DNA of 64,000 bases from Ostrinia nubilalis (lineage: Eukaryota > Arthropoda > Insecta > Lepidoptera > Crambidae), in contig NC_087095.1 of assembly GCF_963855985.1 (NCBI RefSeq), positions 5,404,001 to 5,468,000 on the forward strand, given 5' to 3'. The notes beneath the pieces are model-generated. The model searched no databases. It was not told the DNA's origin and worked only from the letters and a program-made list of their open reading frames with translations. This document shows positions 60,365 through 64,000 of the stretch, in pieces (positions within the stretch are counted from its first letter, which is position 1; every line of letters starts with the position of its first letter). The position numbers were made by a program, and so were the translations under genes.

Positions 60365-61847
60365 TGAAGGTTGCAGACAAAATATCCCAGATAGACGATT
60401 CCTCAAGTGTTCTTATTGCGATAAATTTTACGACTTAGAATGTGCAAATGTCTCCGAGGCGCGATTTTACAATACTATGTCACCTAATAGAAAAAGGAAT
60501 TGGAAATGCCAAACATGTATTTGTAATGCGCCTAAAAAAGATAACTCAAACACTCCTATTAGACCAAAATCTCCTGATTCATTTATTACAATGAGAAAGA
60601 AAAAAGACCAAATCGAAACATCTTCCATTGCATTCTTAAACCAGACAATAGATATAGACCAGTCTGTTACTGAAATATGTGACGACACACAGATGAGTCC
60701 ATCTGACATAAATGAACCACAGACTGTAATCACTATAGATATGATAAGCAAACTACTGGATGTGAAACTGGAACAGATCAGGACAAACCTATTGCAAGAT
60801 ATTAAGAATACTATCCAGGTAAAATTTAATGCTGCATTACAAAACCTTCAGCACGACGTAGAACACAAAACAAATGAGCTAAAAAACGAACAGACCACCA
60901 TTAAGGAAGAGATAAGAGTAATAGACAAGAAGATTCAAAACATAGAAGAACAACTACATTCGCTGAATAACTCGAAGAAAATAGTTCTGTTTGGATTATG
61001 GGAACAAAATAATGAAACTGATTATGAGCTATATGATAGCATTTCAAGAGTGTTTCATGATATTTTGGACATAAATATTAACCCATTTGTCGAGGATATA
61101 AAACGCATCGGGAAAAGAGGAAATAACCGTCCATTACTGATTGAGGTGACAAATAAAAGAATGGCAAAATATATAATTCAAAATGCTAAATGCTTTAAAA
61201 ACACTGGATTGGCGGTTGATATATTTATGGAAGGAAAGGAACTAAAAGACCGAAACTTGCTACGTCAAAATTTAAAATCAGCTCGAAAAAATGGACACCA
61301 CGCTATCATAAGAAATAACAAATTAATTATTAATGGTATAGAAACACCTGCAATGGAAACACGCATCACTAAAACACAAGAGAAGACCCAGACCCAGCCA
61401 TCCCGGGCCCAGCCGTCCCAGGCCCAGCCGTCCCGGGCCCAGCCGTCTCAGGCCCAGCCATCCCAGGCCCAGCCGTCCCAGGCCCAGCCGTCCCGGGCCC
61501 AGCCGTCCCGGGCCCAGCCGTCCCAGGCCCTGCCGTCCCGGGCCCAGTCTTCCCAGGCTCAGCCGTCCCGGGCCCAGTCGTCCCAGGCCCAGCCGTCCCG
61601 GACCCAGTCGTCCCAGGCCCAGCCGTCCCGGGCCCAGTCGTCCCAGACCCAGCCGTCCCAGGCCCAGTCGTCCCAGGCCCAGTCGTCCCAGGCCCAGTCG
61701 TCCCGAGATCAGCCATCCCAGGCCCAGACGTCTCGGGCCCAGCCGTCCCAAACACCACAGCCACACCCCACTCCGGCGCCCCACCAGCGCCACGCCCACA
61801 GCAGTAAGAAGACAACAACAACTACACCCAACCAGACATTTCGATAA
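60348..61847 (+). mobile_element. LINE ORF1 (PHD-like zinc finger, coiled coil, RRM-like domain, AQPSR/Q repeats), no ATG
   Basis: Open for 499 codons to TAA 61845-61847. The frame is open further upstream to TGA 60261 without any in-frame ATG, and runs through a (GT)n microsatellite, so the true N-terminus is lost or non-AUG. CEGC, CSYC, LEC and CQTC give a PHD-type zinc-binding pattern (residues about 7-60), but the usual His is Asp (CSYCDKFYDLEC). Residues about 155-210 form a K/E-rich coiled coil. IVLFGLWEQNNETDYELYD to RPLLIEVTNKR resembles the L1-like RNA-binding domain of ORF1p. The C-terminus is 24 units of AQPSR/Q type. ORF1 proteins coat LINE RNA. Expression unknown. Confidence 0.75.
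61395..61754 (+). repeat. Minisatellite, 24 x 15 bp, within ORF1
   Basis: Unit CAGCCGTCCCGGGCC with R = CGG or CAG at one codon. The second half alternates QSSQA and QPSRA, a 30-bp higher-order unit. It is about 70% GC inside a 65% AT element, and the minus strand has many GGG tracts. Confidence 0.9.
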
Positions 61848-61848
61848 T

Positions 61849-62860
61849 GGATTACTGATAACATTCCAAAATATCCAAAGTATAGGAAATAAATTACATT
61901 TGATTGAACACTTATTGACAGATTCTAATATTGACATTATGTTACTATCAGAAATATGGAAAAACACAAATTATTGTAACTCTATTAACTTACCAGGCTA
62001 CAAACTGGGTTCATTGTACTGTAGAGAAAATTATGAGGGAGGAGGTGTCTGTTTAATGATAAAAGACAGCATAGATTTTATAGACAGAAAAGATATTGTT
62101 AACTATTCTGTAGAATTTATTATTGAATTTTGTGCCATTGAAATACCTAAATTAAATACAATTGTAATAGGACTATACAGAGCAGACCGCCATATAGATA
62201 TATTCTACGAACAAATCAATAAACTTCTAAAAAAACTAAATACAAAAGACAAAAATAAATACATAGTGATAGGTGGGGATTTTAATATAAATATGCACGT
62301 TAACAATAAACAATCTCAAGAGCTCATAAATGCAATGAATTCATTTAATTTAAAACAACTTATTAACGAACCCACGCGAGTAACTAAAACAACTTCATCC
62401 TGTATTGACCTAGTATTCACAAACTATACCAGCCTAGTAAAAAAATCTTACGTTGAGGATTATGGACTATCTGACCACAAAGCCGTCCAAGTCAAACTAA
62501 ATTCAAAGTGGCATTATGAAGACAACTGCACTCTCTACAAGCAAAAAAGAATATTTACAGAAAGCAATATAAATATGTTTAAAAATTCACTAAAAGAGCA
62601 AAATTGGGATAAGATCATAGACGAAAATAAAAGTGTAGACTATAACTATAATTCATTCATAGCAGTAGTAAAAAATAACCTAAATAAACATATTCCATTG
62701 AAAAAAATTAAAATTAAAAATACTATAAAAAAAACTTGGCTTACTACAGGAATAAAAAAATCTTGCATCCATAAAAGAGCACTAGGCATACTTGTAAATG
62801 AAACAAATAGTGAAACCATAAAAAAATACTACAAATCATATACTAAAACATTAACGGTCT
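61849..62860 (+). mobile_element. LINE ORF2 start: complete AP-type endonuclease domain, reverse transcriptase missing
   Basis: The frame continues upstream past the end of ORF1 (+1 frame), giving LITFQNIQSIGNKLHLIEHLL. Catalytic signatures are all present: N in NIQS, E in LLSEIW, GGDFNIN, SCIDLVFTN and GLSDHKAV. The linker after the nuclease continues to YYKSYTKTLT, then the sequence changes at about 62861 and the frame stops at 62880. It lacks all RT motifs, so this copy is interrupted by a later insertion or truncated. The endonuclease nicks the target to prime reverse transcription. Confidence 0.85.
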
Positions 62861-63317
62861 TATTCATAATAAAATGCTAATATAGGTTTAAAACCTACAT
62901 TAGCTAAAACGTTTGATAGGCTTAAAACACTCTTATAAACCTCTGATAAAAAACGTTATTCATAATCGTTTACAAACCTTTGATAGCTAAAACAGAGTTT
63001 AATATTTTCTTTCCACAGACTATACAAAAAGAATGAACGAAAACAGCTTTTTTGGTGATTTAACTTGATGGACCATGTAAAATCATAGACAAATCGCAGA
63101 AAAAAAAAACAAAAAATTGGCAGCTGTGACGTTTTACTTACTGACATTGACATTTGGCACGAAAATTTAATAAAGTTTTCGGTTTTTTCGATCAACTCCC
63201 AAGTTTTATCAAACTTTTATAAAACTTGGGATTGTATGTTCTGGATTCTGTACCTCTTACCCTGTACTCTGCAATAAGCTCTTACGACGACCCGGCTAGT
63301 TACATCGGATACTAATT
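62861..63317 (+). mobile_element. Putative left end of a PIF/Harbinger-like element interrupting the LINE
   Basis: After TTA, ACGGTCTTATTCATAATAAA begins an unrelated sequence with repeated TTATTCATAA and AAACNTTTGATAG words, as in lepidopteran Harbinger-type repeats. A 13-bp-stem hairpin (TCCCAAGTTTTAT/ATAAAACTTGGGA) lies at 63197-63231. The Myb/SANT gene follows. The right end and transposase would be beyond base 64000. Confidence 0.4.
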
Positions 63318-64000
63318 ATGTCCATGACGAAGGAGAACAGACCGCCTAAAAGGCAACGATCAGAAAACTGGTTGGAGGAAGATAAGGTAGTACTTATTTT
63401 TAGCCTGATAAAGTGCCTACTAATTTTTGTAGCATGGTTTTATTTATGTTTGACGCCTAGTGTTTGCTTTTCAGTATTTGCTGAAAGAGTTGGTGAAAGA
63501 AAGAGTAAATGCAATCGAAAATAAAAATACAGACACTAACACGAATAAACGGAAGGTTGCGGCTTGGGCTGATTTACAAACAACGTTGGTACATCTTTTG
63601 ATTTCTGCCTTCAATATAAAATTTTGCCTTTACCTGTAATTCAAAATCCTGTCATTTCTTTTTCAGGTTTAATTCAATGTGCGCTGGTATGAACCGCTCC
63701 ATTACCCAGTTAAAATCGCAATGGAGCCTCATAAAAATCAGTGCGAAGAAAGACAAGACCATTGCTAGGCAGGCTCAAATTAAAACTGGCGGTGGTCCAC
63801 CATTATCAGTGCCTGACGATAGGGCTGATGATATAGCATCTTGGTTGCCCAATGAATTTGTAGTCGATGTTAACAGATTTGACTCGGACTCAAATAAAAG
63901 TGAATTAATTAACATTCAAGAGGAGGAATCAACTCAAAATACGCAAGATCAGGAATTGATAAATAATGAAGAAATCCAATATGAATTGGTGGTACTTGAT
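63318..64000 (+). CDS. Myb/SANT-like DNA-binding protein, N-terminal part (runs off the window)
   Basis: Exons 63318-63386, 63475-63584 and 63667 to beyond 64000. Phases 0 and 2 join without a break, although the second donor (AC|GTTGGT) is weak. The protein starts MSMTKENRPPKRQRSENWL, then EEDKYLLKELVKERVN, an acidic N/T-rich loop, KRKVAAWADLQTTFNSM, NRSITQLKSQWSLIK and TGGGPPLS. This is the three-helix Myb/SANT-like fold seen in MSANTD/NAIF1-type proteins, including the partner protein of Harbinger transposases; the TGGGP motif is typical. The N/Q/E-rich tail continues. Introns of 88 and 82 bp are short. It may be a transposon-borne or a domesticated gene. Confidence 0.75.

Noticed and set aside
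61323..61967. Long minus-strand open frames (214 and 150 codons) rich in GLGRLGPGRLG or GPGTAGPG
   Set aside because: They are the complement of the 15-bp minisatellite in LINE ORF1; repeats whose unit length is a multiple of three keep all frames open.

Overview
This looks like nuclear DNA of a moth or butterfly (Lepidoptera). The coding exons are GC-rich and sit in AT-rich introns full of short words such as TAGGTACCTAC. The repeats are of lepidopteran type: many 5'-truncated copies of one LINE ending QQWTSFG-stop with GAT-rich tails, Helitron-like ends (GCGGGCGGAAAGCTAG), many short inverted-repeat MITEs and long foldback elements.

Four host-type loci were reconstructed from splice sites and reading phase. 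(1) 947-6294, minus: the first five coding exons (352 codons) of an SLC45-family sugar transporter; the 3' half lies beyond base 1. (2) 23142-47409, plus: a complete 11-exon, 519-aa SV2/SVOP-like major facilitator transporter, with a TATA/initiator promoter, a 60-codon upstream ORF and a first exon carrying only 4 coding bases. (3) 49971-60034, minus: a complete five-exon, 226-aa CHMP5/Vps60 ESCRT-III gene, tail-to-tail with gene 2. (4) 63318-64000, plus: the start of a Myb/SANT-like DNA-binding protein, possibly the accessory gene of a PIF/Harbinger transposon that broke the LINE (ORF1 plus endonuclease) at 60.3-62.86 kb.

Region by region: 0-0.9 kb, LTR retrotransposon end and a LINE remnant; 0.9-6.3 kb, SLC45-like gene; 6.6 kb, CpG-rich putative promoter; 6.7-22.8 kb, intergenic with a 2.8-kb inverted-terminal element, MITEs and LINE pieces; 22.8-48.4 kb, SV2-like gene with repeat-filled introns; 48.4-50 kb, convergent 3' ends; 50-60 kb, CHMP5, whose intron 4 holds a nested stack of DNA transposons; 60.3-64 kb, LINE and Myb/SANT gene.

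Most interesting items: a 6.56-kb element with 53-bp TIRs (GGGTCCGTGGCC...) and a perfect 8-bp TSD, holding a MITE, a hAT and two abutting foldback elements; partial tandem duplications of the donor end of one exon in both the SV2-like gene (exon 6) and CHMP5 (exon 4); a 1.65-kb TIR element with eight TGTCACNNCCRYG-like motifs; a twin-primed LINE insertion; a GC-rich SINE-like insertion; and a 24 x 15-bp minisatellite inside LINE ORF1. No computation or search was run; all calls are from reading the sequence.
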